A stretch of DNA of 64,000 nucleotides, taken from NCBI RefSeq assembly GCF_016718685.1, contig NZ_JADKCX010000006.1:94853-158852 (forward strand), written 5' to 3'. This document shows, in pieces, positions 35,588-44,416 of this stretch (positions are counted from its first letter, which is position 1; each line of letters opens with the position of its first letter). This stretch comes from Haliscomenobacter sp. Its GTDB lineage: Bacteria > Bacteroidota > Bacteroidia > Chitinophagales > Saprospiraceae. The notes beneath the pieces are model-generated. The model worked only from the letters and a program-made list of their open reading frames with translations, searched no databases and was not told the origin of the DNA. The translations under genes were made by a program, and so were the position numbers.

Positions 35588-35673
35588 TTAAATTTTAGCC
35601 TGAAACCCGGCAATCAAGTGTTGATGCGCAGTGCTGGCTTGATGGATTTGGGCGTCATCTTACTACAATTCCA
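35588..35673 (-). pseudogene. remnant of a second glpD 3' end
   Basis: This stretch aligns without gaps to the last 86 bases of glpD (38884-38969) with 14 mismatches; the first 38 bases, covering the stop codon and the last 11 codons, are identical. Read in the glpD frame it gives DDAQIHQASTAHQHLIAGFQAKI, then a stop, as in glpD (NDEQVQQASTAYQHLIAGFQAKI), but two stop codons precede it. The rest of the gap 35531-35763 holds nothing recognisable. It marks an old duplication or insertion scar 3,296 bases from glpD. Confidence 0.75.
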
Positions 35674-35763
35674 TGCCTTGAAAAGGGTTCCAAGCAAGTT
35701 GTAGTTTTGTTTTTAGTCAGAAGTGCTGAATTGGAGAATACAAACGTACATGCCATTCTACCC

Positions 35764-36522
35764 TCACTCCACATCCAACGCATTAATCTGCGCCTTATAA
35801 TCCCCGGGCAGCAAAATACTTTTCAACAACCAGTCCATTTTCATCAATCTACTGATTTTATACAGCGGCACGACCGGAGTCAGCAGTGAAAAATCGCTGA
35901 AATGCAGTAGCTCCTTCACCCGATCAGGAACCACCAGTTTTTGCCCTTCGATCAGAACCCGAAACCGTATGGCCCCCAGGTGTTTTTTGTACTGTTGAAA
36001 AAGGTCGATGCTGAAAGGGCTTTGTTCCAGGTCGGCGGCCAGGTGAGCTGCCCTTACAGGTAGCCATTCCTCGTAGGTAGGAGGCAGTTCTTTTACACCC
36101 ATCCGTTTGCCCACGCGGTAAAAAACGTCATAGACCTCCGCTTTTTCTGCCTCATTTAATTTTCGTTCCAGCAATTCATACGCGGCAATCGAATAATAGA
36201 TGAGCATAAACAGCACATCGCGATAAGCCCAGTCGGGGATTTGTGCGCCCCGTTTTTTTTCCACAACCTCGTGGATTTGCCGCATCGTGTCAATGGCAGC
36301 ATGGGCGCCTTCCAAAGGAGCAAAAACGATTCTCCTGGCGTATTGAACGGTAGAAAACAGCCTGCCTAAAGGGTCGGAAGGCAGCCTGCCCGTAAAGTAC
36401 AGCCAATCCACCGCTTTATTCAAGGCAAATTCAGCTGCAGCACCCGCAAAGATGAAGAGGATGGTGTCGCTTTTGCCCCAAATTTGCCTGACGACAGAAT
36501 TTTTTTCAACGAAATACTGCAT
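35764..36522 (-). CDS. MpaB-like (DUF2236) oxygenase family protein
   Basis: A 252-residue protein of the DUF2236/MpaB family, which also includes the rubber oxygenase Lcp-like heme proteins. The N-terminal block WGKSDTILFIFAGAAAEFAL and the segment LFSTVQYARRIVFAP match the family's conserved start; a candidate heme-ligand His is in EGAHAAIDTMRQIHEVVEKK. The core helices YRDVLFMLIYYSIAAYELLE follow. No signal peptide. Activity (an oxygenase acting on an unsaturated or aromatic substrate) is inferred only from the family. It sits upstream of the glpD remnant, in the accessory patch with inverted repeats. Its promoter region is 36523-36723. Confidence 0.75.
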   Translation of the reverse strand: MQYFVEKNSVVRQIWGKSDTILFIFAGAAAEFALNKAVDWLYFTGRLPSDPLGRLFSTVQYARRIVFAPLEGAHAAIDTMRQIHEVVEKKRGAQIPDWAYRDVLFMLIYYSIAAYELLERKLNEAEKAEVYDVFYRVGKRMGVKELPPTYEEWLPVRAAHLAADLEQSPFSIDLFQQYKKHLGAIRFRVLIEGQKLVVPDRVKELLHFSDFSLLTPVVPLYKISRLMKMDWLLKSILLPGDYKAQINALDVE

Positions 36523-36723
36523 ACATTGTCACCGTTAGTTATTCAATCACGAACAGGTTTAGACTCATTTACAAAACCTAAAATATCCGTAAACATAAGC
36601 GCAATTTATTCACTTCAATTTTGACAAGCTCTAAGTTTTTAAAGTGTTTCAACTATTTACACTTCCTTTACATCATTTTACACTCCATATAGCCTTCCAA
36701 AATGCCCAGTGATCTACCTTAGC

Positions 36724-36774
36724 AGTGGGGCAAAAATAAGTGATCATTTTTCCTGAGCCAGAGGATTAGATAAG
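36724..36774 (+). repeat. accessory-patch repeat, copy 1
   Basis: The unit gtggggcaaaaataagtgat then catttttcctgagccagagg and attagataag runs to 36774. A related copy in reverse (copy 2) follows 20 bases later, and a third, also reversed, lies at 38774-38827. Copy 3 shares with copy 1 the cctgagcc part that copy 2 lacks. Together they bracket two genes. Confidence 0.75.
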
Positions 36775-36794
36775 GAACTTGAAATGAAACGTTT

Positions 36795-36843
36795 ACTTAT
36801 CTAATCCTTTGGCAAAATGATCACTTATTTTTTTATCGCCCCT
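36795..36843 (-). repeat. accessory-patch repeat, copy 2 (inverted)
   Basis: It begins cttatctaatcctttggcaa and ends gcccc at 36843, complementary to copy 1 with a few gaps, so the two form a large hairpin 20 bases before the propeller gene start. The gap from 36523 to 36862 has no gene apart from these repeats. Confidence 0.7.
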
Positions 36844-36862
36844 TAGCAAAAAAGGTTTTTCC

Positions 36863-37918
36863 ATGAAAAAAAATCACTCTCGCCTAATTTTTTGCGCTCT
36901 GGTTCTTTTGGCAGCTGCCCATCCACTTTGCTTAGGACAGACCAAAGTTGCCCAAGAACCCATCGACCAATACGTGGTAGAAGTTTTTGAAGACTCCAAA
37001 GGCAAGCTCTGGTTTGGAACCTTGTCCAAAGGGGCAGCCTGTTATGATGGGAAAAAACTCAGCTATCTTTCCACTAAACAAGGCTTAATCGGAAACGCGG
37101 TGGTCAGCATTGTTGAAGACCGCAAGGGCAATATGTGGTTTGGCACCCAATCCGGTCTTTCCAAATACGACGGCAAAACCTTTACCAACTTTTCCCACAA
37201 AGATGGGCTTATGAACAACCGGGTTTCCGATGTTTTAATCGATAAAAAAGGAAACGTTTGGGTGGGAACCTGGGGTGGGGTTTTTCGCTTCAATGGGAGT
37301 ACTTTTTCCAGTTTTCCCCTCCCTATCCCCAATCTACAGCTATTGAGTTATCAAACTACCATGAACTGGGTGACTGAAATCATGGAAGACAAGAAGGGCA
37401 ATATCTGGTTTTGTAGAGATGGGTACGGTGTTTGTAAATTTGATGGGAAATCCTTTACCCATTTCACCAAAAAGGACGGCCTGGCCTCCAACAATGTACA
37501 AGCCATTCAAGAAGACCAGCATGGCAATATTTGGTTCGGCTCCAGAATTACGGAAAATGATAATCCCGACCCGAAGGGCAGAACTGGCGATGGGGGACTT
37601 AGTCGATATGATGGTAAAAAAATCATTCAATACCCGGCTATAAAGGGCTTAAATAAAAATGAAACCTACGCCATCCACGCAGGTCGTTCCGGAAAAATCT
37701 GGATTGGGGCCAATCGTGTGGGGGCTTATTGCTACGACGGAAAAAAATTCACGCTGTACAGCGAAACCGATCGAGCAGACCTGATGCCTTATGGTTATGG
37801 CATTCAAGCCATTTTGGAAGATCGTAAAGGGAGGATTTGGTTTGGATTATCAGGGGGGCTTTTTCGGCTTAAAGATTCGAAGATTGCGCATGTGGGGGAA
37901 AATGGGCCCTGGGAATAA
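36863..37918 (+). CDS. two-component-regulator-type beta-propeller, exported, stand-alone
   Basis: A 351-residue protein with a signal peptide (HSRLIFCALVLLAAAHPLCL) and six to seven Reg_prop repeats of the form ED.KGNMWFGT..GLS.YDGK.F..F (for example residues 41-65, 82-107, 123-148). In hybrid two-component sensors of Bacteroidota this propeller is the periplasmic sensor in front of a kinase. Here no transmembrane helix, kinase or regulator follows, so it is a propeller only. It may be an orphan periplasmic binding module or a remnant. It lies in a patch flanked by inverted repeats, and a DUF1593-like gene follows on the same strand. Confidence 0.8.
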   Translation: MKKNHSRLIFCALVLLAAAHPLCLGQTKVAQEPIDQYVVEVFEDSKGKLWFGTLSKGAACYDGKKLSYLSTKQGLIGNAVVSIVEDRKGNMWFGTQSGLSKYDGKTFTNFSHKDGLMNNRVSDVLIDKKGNVWVGTWGGVFRFNGSTFSSFPLPIPNLQLLSYQTTMNWVTEIMEDKKGNIWFCRDGYGVCKFDGKSFTHFTKKDGLASNNVQAIQEDQHGNIWFGSRITENDNPDPKGRTGDGGLSRYDGKKIIQYPAIKGLNKNETYAIHAGRSGKIWIGANRVGAYCYDGKKFTLYSETDRADLMPYGYGIQAILEDRKGRIWFGLSGGLFRLKDSKIAHVGENGPWE

Positions 37919-37940
37919 AAAGCAGTCGGTAAAGGGTAAG

Positions 37941-38094
37941 GAACGGTTTCAAAATAAAGTAACAATTTGACTGGACTCTTTTTTGATTTTGCTGCGTTGC
38001 TCCTCAGTTGCGTAGTTCACTATGCGCCTTCCTCGCGCCTTGCCAAATCAAAAAATAGCCGACTCAATTTTGTTACTTTATTTTGAACCCGTTC
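37941..38094. repeat. imperfect inverted repeat between propeller and DUF1593 genes
   Basis: The left end gaacggtttcaaaataaagt (37941) pairs with the right end actttattttgaacccgttc (to 38094), and pairing continues inward for about 50 bases per arm with gaps. Nothing else is recognised in the 259-base gap before the next start codon. Confidence 0.6.
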
Positions 38095-38177
38095 CTAAGA
38101 ATGTTTGATCTGTGAAGGCAGAAAAATTTATTTTTACAAGCAATCAATGCTGCCAAAACAAATCTACATCCAAACCA

Positions 38178-38768
38178 ATGAATAAGTTCAGTCTCCTATT
38201 TTCCCTCTGCCTTTATTCCCTTGCACTTATTGCTCAACAACCCGTACCTATCAAACCCCGCGTACTGATCAGCACCGACATCGGCGGTACCGATCCAGAT
38301 GACAATCAATCGATGGCGCATTTATTGATGTACAGCGACCAGTTTGAGCTGGAAGGACTGGTTTCTTCCCCTTCCTATGGTAATGGCAGCAAAGCAGAAA
38401 TTTTGCGCATGATTGGGTTGTATGAAAAAGATTTGCCGAAACTGGAAAAGCATCGCCAAGGTTTTCCTTCCCCTGATTATTTGCGTTCCATCAGCAAACA
38501 AGGGCGACGTGGTGCTGCGCCCTACCACGGATATACGAGCGCGACCGAGGGTTCGGACTGGATCATCAAATGTGCCAAAAAACAGAGCACTCAACCCCTC
38601 TGGATATTGGTATGGGGCGGACTGGAAGATGTGGCCCAGGCTTTGCACGATGCCCTGGAAATTCAAAGCAAAATACGGGTGTACTGGATCGGCGGCCCGA
38701 ATAAAAAATGGGGTGTAAACAGTTACGCTTATCTGGTGGAACATTTTCCCAAACTTTGGTTCATTTAA
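38178..38768 (+). pseudogene. DUF1593 (nucleoside-hydrolase-like) protein, C-terminally truncated
   Basis: The probable start is MNKFSLLFSLCLYSLALIAQ, a signal peptide. The product then follows the N-terminal part of the DUF1593 family, which has a nucleoside-hydrolase-like fold: RVLISTDIGGTDPDDNQSMA with the Asp cluster, EGLVSSPSYGNG, WILVWGGLEDVAQAL and a YLVEHFPKLWFI end. It stops at 197 residues where family members are typically over 400 residues. The stop lies five bases before an inverted repeat (38774-38827). I read this as truncation by the repeat or by a deletion. Function of what remains is doubtful. Confidence 0.7.
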
Positions 38769-38773
38769 AGTGT

Positions 38774-38827
38774 CTTATCTAATCCTTTGGCTCAGGAAAA
38801 ATGAACATTTATTTTTGCCCCACTACT
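38774..38827 (-). repeat. accessory-patch repeat, copy 3 (inverted)
   Basis: It begins cttatctaatcctttggctc, continues aggaaaaatgaacatttatt and ends tttgccccactac. It is the complement of copy 1 (36724-36774) with few mismatches. It follows the truncated DUF1593 frame by five bases and precedes the glpD end by about 55. Confidence 0.75.
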
Positions 38828-38883
38828 AAGGCGCGATGAAGCCTTCTACAACAAATCTATTACTTAGGATTGAAGATAAGCCC

Positions 38884-40512
38884 TTAAATTTTAGCCTGAA
38901 ACCCGGCAATCAAGTGTTGATATGCAGTGCTAGCCTGCTGAACCTGCTCGTCATTCCACTGCAATTCCAGACCCAAAAGTTCACAAACCATCGGCGTTGC
39001 CTGGATGGTGGCTTGCCAATCCAGCATTTCCAGGCGCAGGCGACGAGCCAGTACATCACGTGGTTTAACCGCCATTTCTTCACGAATTTGGTAAATGACT
39101 TCGGCTTGAATGAAGGGATAATCGGGGTGCAGGCGAGTACGCCAGGTGTTGTTCTCATCCAGTAAGGCCAGAATAGCCTGGGCGCGGCTCCCGTATTTTT
39201 GCGACAAATGTTCACAAGTACTGGCATCTAATCCCGTTTGGGCTGGCCAGGTTTTCCAGGCTTGGAAATCGTAGCCTTCCGCGCCAGCAAGCAATTGCGC
39301 TGCGGTAAGGCAAGGAGGTTCGGCATCATCCAGGTGCTTACAAGCTTCATCAATGGTATCGGCGGCCATGAGGCGGTAAGTGGTCCATTTTCCCCCTAAC
39401 AAACTGAGTAGTCCGGATTGTACATCCCATTCCACTTCGTGGTCGCGCACCAAGGCTTTGGTGGAGCGACCGGGGTCGGAGGCAATCAGCGGGCGCAAGC
39501 CCCCAAAGCCCGATTTTACCTGGTCTAATCCAATTGGCTGGGCCAGATAGCGATTGAGATTTTCGATCAAAAATTCGGTTTCGTCTTTTTCCAAGCTCGG
39601 CTCTTCATCCGAAGAATAAGGTGTGTCGGTGGTGCCTAGCAGCAGTTTATCTTCCCAGGGAATGGCAAAAATCACCCGTCCATCGGTAGTTTTGGGGATC
39701 AACAGAGCGGTATCGGTGCTGCCGAGGGTATGAAGGGGGAGTACCGCATGTACTCCTTTGCTGGGAATGATGCGGCGATCCAGTTCTGGATTGGCCTGTT
39801 GGCGCACAAAATCGGCGTGAGCACCCGTACAGTTGATGAACAAACGCGCCTGGATGGAGAATTTTTCGCCACTCAATTCATCTTCGACCTGAGCGGCGAG
39901 GAGTTTGCCCTGTTCGTCTTTTTCAAAACCCAACAAAGGCAAATGGTTGGCCATGATCGCACCTTTTTCGGCAGCGGTTTTGGCCAGGAGCATACAATAC
40001 CTGGCATCGTCCAATTGACCATCGTAGTACAATACAGCACTGTGCAGGTCGGGGTTGAGGCCGGTGGTGCGTTGCAGGACTTCTTTTTTGCTGATCCAAC
40101 GACTTTTGGGCAGGGAATCACCTTTGGCAAAAGCGTCGTAAATGCGCAGGCCGATGGCGTAGTAACAGCCTTCCACCCAGGAATTGCAAGGGGTAAGCAA
40201 GGCCAGGGGATGAGCCAAAAACGGTGCATTCTGGATGACGATGTGGCGTTCTTCGAGTCCGTGCCGCACTTGTTTGAGCTGGGCCAAATCAAAATTGTTG
40301 ACGGCCTGCTCCAGGTAGCGTACGCCACCGTGAATCAGTTTCGTGGATTTGGAGGAGGTAGCTGACGCAAAATCGTCTTTTTCAATCAGGGCTACTTTGA
40401 AGCCACGGAGGGCTGCATCCAGCGCACAGCCAGCGCCTGATGCGCCAGCGCCGATGATGCAGATGTCGAATTTTTCGGACTGTAGTTTTTGCAGGTATTG
40501 AACGCGATTCAC
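38884..40512 (-). CDS. glpD: glycerol-3-phosphate dehydrogenase (FAD-dependent)
   Basis: GlpD oxidises sn-glycerol-3-phosphate to dihydroxyacetone phosphate at the membrane and passes electrons to quinone. The 542-residue protein has the FAD loop IGAGASGAGCALDAALRG (20-37), the SATSSKSTKLIHGGVRYLEQ motif at about 51-70, LINCTGAHADFVRQ, the LLGTTDTPYS region and a C-terminal helical DAO_C domain. There is no signal peptide, as expected. No glpK or glpF is adjacent. A decayed second copy of its last 86 bases lies at 35588-35673, which suggests an old tandem duplication or insertion between. Confidence 0.95.
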   Translation of the reverse strand: MNRVQYLQKLQSEKFDICIIGAGASGAGCALDAALRGFKVALIEKDDFASATSSKSTKLIHGGVRYLEQAVNNFDLAQLKQVRHGLEERHIVIQNAPFLAHPLALLTPCNSWVEGCYYAIGLRIYDAFAKGDSLPKSRWISKKEVLQRTTGLNPDLHSAVLYYDGQLDDARYCMLLAKTAAEKGAIMANHLPLLGFEKDEQGKLLAAQVEDELSGEKFSIQARLFINCTGAHADFVRQQANPELDRRIIPSKGVHAVLPLHTLGSTDTALLIPKTTDGRVIFAIPWEDKLLLGTTDTPYSSDEEPSLEKDETEFLIENLNRYLAQPIGLDQVKSGFGGLRPLIASDPGRSTKALVRDHEVEWDVQSGLLSLLGGKWTTYRLMAADTIDEACKHLDDAEPPCLTAAQLLAGAEGYDFQAWKTWPAQTGLDASTCEHLSQKYGSRAQAILALLDENNTWRTRLHPDYPFIQAEVIYQIREEMAVKPRDVLARRLRLEMLDWQATIQATPMVCELLGLELQWNDEQVQQASTAYQHLIAGFQAKI

Positions 40513-40571
40513 TTGGTTCGGGAGTTTGCCCGAAGGTAAGCATTATTGTTCGATCTTGAAAATGAGCTATG

Positions 40572-40666
40572 CCTTACCACGCCAGGTTTTGTGCAAATCA
40601 TTTGAGCAGAACTCTGCAACACCTTGAGTTTCCAAAACACACTGCACAAAATCTGACGTGGTAAGG
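40572..40666. repeat. 24-base inverted repeat upstream of glpD
   Basis: The arm ccttaccacgccaggttttg tgca (40572-40595) pairs with 40643-40666 with two mismatches, 47 bases apart. It lies between the TonB-domain gene's end and the glpD start, both minus strand. Confidence 0.65.
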
Positions 40667-40687
40667 TATAATTTATGAACTTTGATT

Positions 40688-41170
40688 TTATATGCTGTAG
40701 TTCAATTCACATAAAAAGCCAATGGGTAATTTGAATTGAATGGGTAAGTTTGTATTGATCCGCACAGGCACTCCGCCCTCTTTTAATCCTGGACTCCATT
40801 TGGGCATCTTTTTAAATACGGCTAAGGCTGCTTCGTCGCAACCGCCACCAACATGCTCAACGACTTCTGTATTTGATATTGAACCATCTCTTTCCACTAT
40901 AAATTGTAAAACGACAATGCCTTGAATGTAATTATTTTTGGCTTTAGCGGGGTAACGTACATTCTTTGAAAGAAATTTAATCAGCTCCTCAACTCCTCCT
41001 GGGTATTCGGGCATCCTTTCAATTGTGATTGGATAACTATCATCGTCTTGGATTGTATTTTGGCTTTCTTGAGCAGTGAGCATTGGGGATCCCATTGAAA
41101 GCAAGAAAAACAAAAAGGCAGGAAGAGAAAAGCTGAGCCTAAGCTCAAGTTTGGTTGGTTTGATTTTCAT
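40688..41170 (-). CDS. TonB C-terminal-domain protein
   Basis: A 160-residue exported or membrane-anchored protein with one N-terminal hydrophobic segment (FSLPAFLFFLLSMGSPML) and a TonB_C domain (about residues 55-150): MPEYPGGVEELIKFLSKNVRYP, GIVVLQFIVERDGSISNTEVVEHVGGGCDEAALAVFKKMPKWSPG and VRINTNLPIQFKL. TonB domains usually pass energy to outer membrane transporters, but here the N terminus lacks the Pro-rich spanning region. It resembles the two TonB domains of the neighbouring M56 protein and is probably part of that regulatory set. It lies 105 bases from the M56 gene end, after a terminator-like hairpin. Confidence 0.8.
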   Translation of the reverse strand: MKIKPTKLELRLSFSLPAFLFFLLSMGSPMLTAQESQNTIQDDDSYPITIERMPEYPGGVEELIKFLSKNVRYPAKAKNNYIQGIVVLQFIVERDGSISNTEVVEHVGGGCDEAALAVFKKMPKWSPGLKEGGVPVRINTNLPIQFKLPIGFLCELNYSI

Positions 41171-41220
41171 AATCTGGGGTTTTTTTGCAAAAATATCCTA
41201 TTATTCATTAAGAGTCAAGT

Positions 41221-41266
41221 CTGTTTGAAGGTTTGAGTATTTTTTTCTACTCAAACCTTCAAACAG
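41221..41266 (-). terminator. intrinsic-type hairpin after the M56 gene
   Basis: Arms ctgtttgaaggtttgagta (41221-41239) and tactcaaaccttcaaacag (41248-41266) are exact complements of 19 bases around an eight-base loop. It lies nine bases after the M56 stop codon on the minus strand. The poly-T is in the loop rather than after the stem, so the strength is uncertain. Confidence 0.65.
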
Positions 41267-41275
41267 GAGCAATCC

Positions 41276-43405
41276 TTACTGCTTCAACACCTTCTGGCTG
41301 TATTGCTCGCTACCTTGGGTAATCCGCAGCAAATACTCCCCTTTGGGTTCTTTGCTCAGGTCGAGTTGACCATTGTAAGTCCCGTCAAAGTTAGTGAGTG
41401 ACTGCTGGTAAACCCGCTGCCCGGCCATGTTGTACACTTCGATGTTGGTCGCCTTGCCTTCGGCACGGAAGCTCAAGTTGAAGAGCCCTTTGCTGGGGTT
41501 GGGTGAGGCTTTGAAGTCTTGTACTTTGAGGGGACTCGCATTGGTAGGCAAGGCATTTGACTTCTTATCGTCCAACTTGAAGCGAATGGGTAGGTTGAAC
41601 TGGACGGGCACTGCCTGACCGCGTTGTTTGCCTGCTACCCAATTGGGCATCGCGTTGACCACGCGCAAAGCTTCCTCGTCACACCCCGCCCCAATGCCTT
41701 TGACTACCTTAGCGTTGCTGATGCTGCCGTCTTTTTCAATGACGTATTGGATCACAACCATGCCTTCTATGCCAGCATCTTTGGCAGCTTTGGGGTAGTT
41801 GATGTTTGCAGCTAAAAATTTGAGCAAATCTGCTGGTCCCCCTGGGTAGGCAGGCATTTGCTCCACTACTCTGAAAACCTCCTTGGGTGCCTCAGCTTTT
41901 TTCTCAATCACCCCACCGTCCAACAAAAAGCGGATCGGCAGATTGAACTGTACATTTACGGCTTGTCCTTTCTGCGTGCCGGGCTTCCATTTGGGCATCG
42001 TTTTCACCACCCGCAGGGCTTCTTCATTGGCACCACCACCGATGCCGTGCACCACGTGAGGATCGATGATTGTCCCATCTTTGCCAATGATGAATTGCAC
42101 CACCACCAGGCCCTGAATGTTTTCTTTTCTGGCCACTTCGGGGTACAGTATGTTTTGGGCTAAAACCTGAGTAATTCAACCGAGCCGCCAGGGTATTCCG
42201 GCATTTTTTCAACCACCTTAAACACTTCGCCAGGAATGGAATCCCGTATAGGGGTATAACCTACGACAACCAGCTCATTGATCGAATTTGTCCTGGATGG
42301 GTAGCCGTTTATCACCTGTCCTTTAAGCTGATTGGTATTCGAGGGAAAATCTTGTACCACCCGCTCCTCAAACACCTTCGGGGTGGTATCTGTACGAATG
42401 ATCACCTCTTTGGACATACTGCTATACGGGGCTTCTGCTTTTCCTTTCTCAACCGCGCCGGGTGCCATCATGGGCGGTGGTGGTGGAAGGGTTGAATTTT
42501 GCGAAGTGGTGGGCACTTGGGCCTCAATGTTGATTTGGGCAAACAAAAAGCCCAGTGCAACCAGCAGTGGCAGTGTTAGCGCATAGCGCAATTGTGCCCG
42601 GCCTTGTGTTTTTTTGCGCATCATCATGTGGATACGTTGTTTGAGTTGAGATGTAGAAAAATGGTTTACGAGGGCAATCGAAGGTCCGGACAAGGATTGC
42701 CTAATCAAAAGGTGACCGTATTGTTTGCGGTTGGCGCTTTGAAGCACTGCCGCGTCGGCCAAATATTCGTGCACGTCTCTTAATGCCTGGGAATAGCGGT
42801 AAGCCAGTGGATTGAACCAACAGATGGCTTTTGATGATTTCGCTGAACAGTACGTCCAGCGTATGGTATTGCAGGATATGGGTTTCCTCGTGGCGCAACA
42901 TGTAATCCCGTTCAAGGTTTTCATCTTCGAGTTCAGCAGGCCAAAACAGGCAATGCATGAAGGAAAACGGCGCTTTTACCTCCGTGCTGTATACCAGGGT
43001 ATACTTGCCCATCGCTTGTTTGTTGCCCCGGCGGTAAATGCGGTACAACTGAAAAAGCCCCACCAAAAAGCGCAACAAACAGTAGGCCACACCGCCCCAA
43101 TACAGCCAGGGCCAGATATCCCAAGCTGCGCTGGCCGGCACCTGGATGGTGATTTCGGGTAGGGTGTAGGGTTGGTTGACCAGGTTGTTGGCTCGTACTA
43201 CCACTTCGGGTAACCAATTGGTGCTCTCGGTAGGATCGACTGGGGCACCCAGGGAAATACGCACCATGGGCACCACCAGCCCCAACAGTAGGGTGATCAA
43301 TAAGTAGGCACGATTGAGTCGGAAAAAGGTCGTTTTTTCCAAAATCAAACGGTACAACACATAAAATACCAGCCAACAAATGGCGACTTTGAGTAGGTAG
43401 TTCAT
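41276..43405 (-). CDS. M56-family (BlaR1/MecR1-like) membrane metallopeptidase with two TonB domains and a T9SS sorting domain, two frameshifts
   Basis: The joined protein is about 709 residues. N-terminal M56 part: four helices and the zinc motif HEETH in MLRHEETHILQYHTLDVLFSE, then CWFNPLAYRYSQALRDVHEYLADAAVL. Next are a linker with STLPPPPPMMAPG, two TonB_C domains (VVEKMPEYPGGSVELLRFL... and VVEQMPAYPGGPADLLKFL...), and a C-terminal type A T9SS sorting domain (FKASPNPSKGLFNLSF ... YNMAGQRVYQQ ... YSQKVLKQ). M56 proteins cleave BlaI-type repressors when activated. The frame breaks in T4 at 42829-42832 and in A4 at 42162-42165; one-base changes restore it. blaI and a serine hydrolase lie upstream on the same strand. 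Confidence 0.85.
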
Positions 43406-43468
43406 CGCGATGATCTATGAATGATGAACAAAAAGATTCGACGACGTATGTTAATCCAATTGGATTTT

Positions 43469-44402
43469 TTAAGGCTTGTTGTTGGGGCTAAGGGTATTGG
43501 CAATCAATTCCAAAAACTGTGGGCCCATCCAGCGCATCGATAAACTTGCAGGTGATAGATCACAATTTTGGCGCCGTAGAAAAATCAGGTCGAGCTCGGG
43601 AAAAACAATGGTCATTTGTCCCAAATCTCCAGTAGCAGCGTAATTCTTGTGTTTCGAGGTGTTGTCCAGCCACCAGGTAGCCATAGTATGGTGCCCGTTT
43701 GGAGGGCGTGATGGATGCTTTCACCCATTGTTCGGATACAATTTGTCGCCCTTGGTACTGTCCCATGTTGCGCATGAGCAAACCAACTTGTGCAGCGTCC
43801 TGTAGGGTGGTAATGCCTCCTCCAAAAGCTGATACATTGCCTTCGCTGTCGCGGGACATCCGCGTAGAGTCCATGCACAATGGTTTGAACAACAGGTCGG
43901 TAAATACCCGATCCAGTGGTTTTTTACTTACTTTTTCAATGATCAGTCCTAGCAGTTGTACCGACTCATTGGAATAATTGAATCGTACATCGGGCAAGGT
44001 GTCCAGATTCAAGCCCAAGACGTACTGGTTCATGTTCGTTTTGCTCACACGCCCCTTACCTTTGCGTTGGGCCGCCGCATTTCGATGCTGAATGGTAACG
44101 TTTTTGGTGCATCCTCTTTCCATTCGGGAAATAGGTGCACTTCCTCAACGCCTTCAGCGGCGGTCGATCAAAATCCCAGTACCAGCAGTCCAGGACTTAA
44201 TCATGGAAGCAGTACCTGTACAGGCTGTCGCGTGGGGGTTACGCCAATTCAACACCACCTTGCCCTGCGCAGCAGATTTCCGAATCGCAAAAACGATGAG
44301 TTTTTGTACCTGCTGTGGGTCATGACGGCGACTGAACTTTGCGCCTGCAAAAGCCGTTCACACCACAAAAGACAGCACAAAAGTCCTTTTCATCGGGTAC
44401 AT
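43469..44402 (-). pseudogene. serine hydrolase (class C beta-lactamase-like), several frameshifts
   Basis: Segments in three frames trace one beta-lactamase-fold protein of about 310 residues. The start is probably MYPMKRTFVLSFVV at 44402, then an in-frame TGA. The SxxK nucleophile/base is seen in ASMIKSWTAGTGILID; later RFNYSNESVQLLGLIIEKVSKKPLDRVF (YxN), and YYGYL then WWLDNTSKHKNYAATGDLGQMTIVFPE after one missing base near 43680. At least three indels and one stop break it. Position between blaI and the M56 gene mirrors bla operons in which the repressor, the sensor and a lactamase are together. Either genuine loss or bad sequence; surrounding genes show similar errors. Confidence 0.7.
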
Positions 44403-44416
44403 GGCTTGATCTGATC

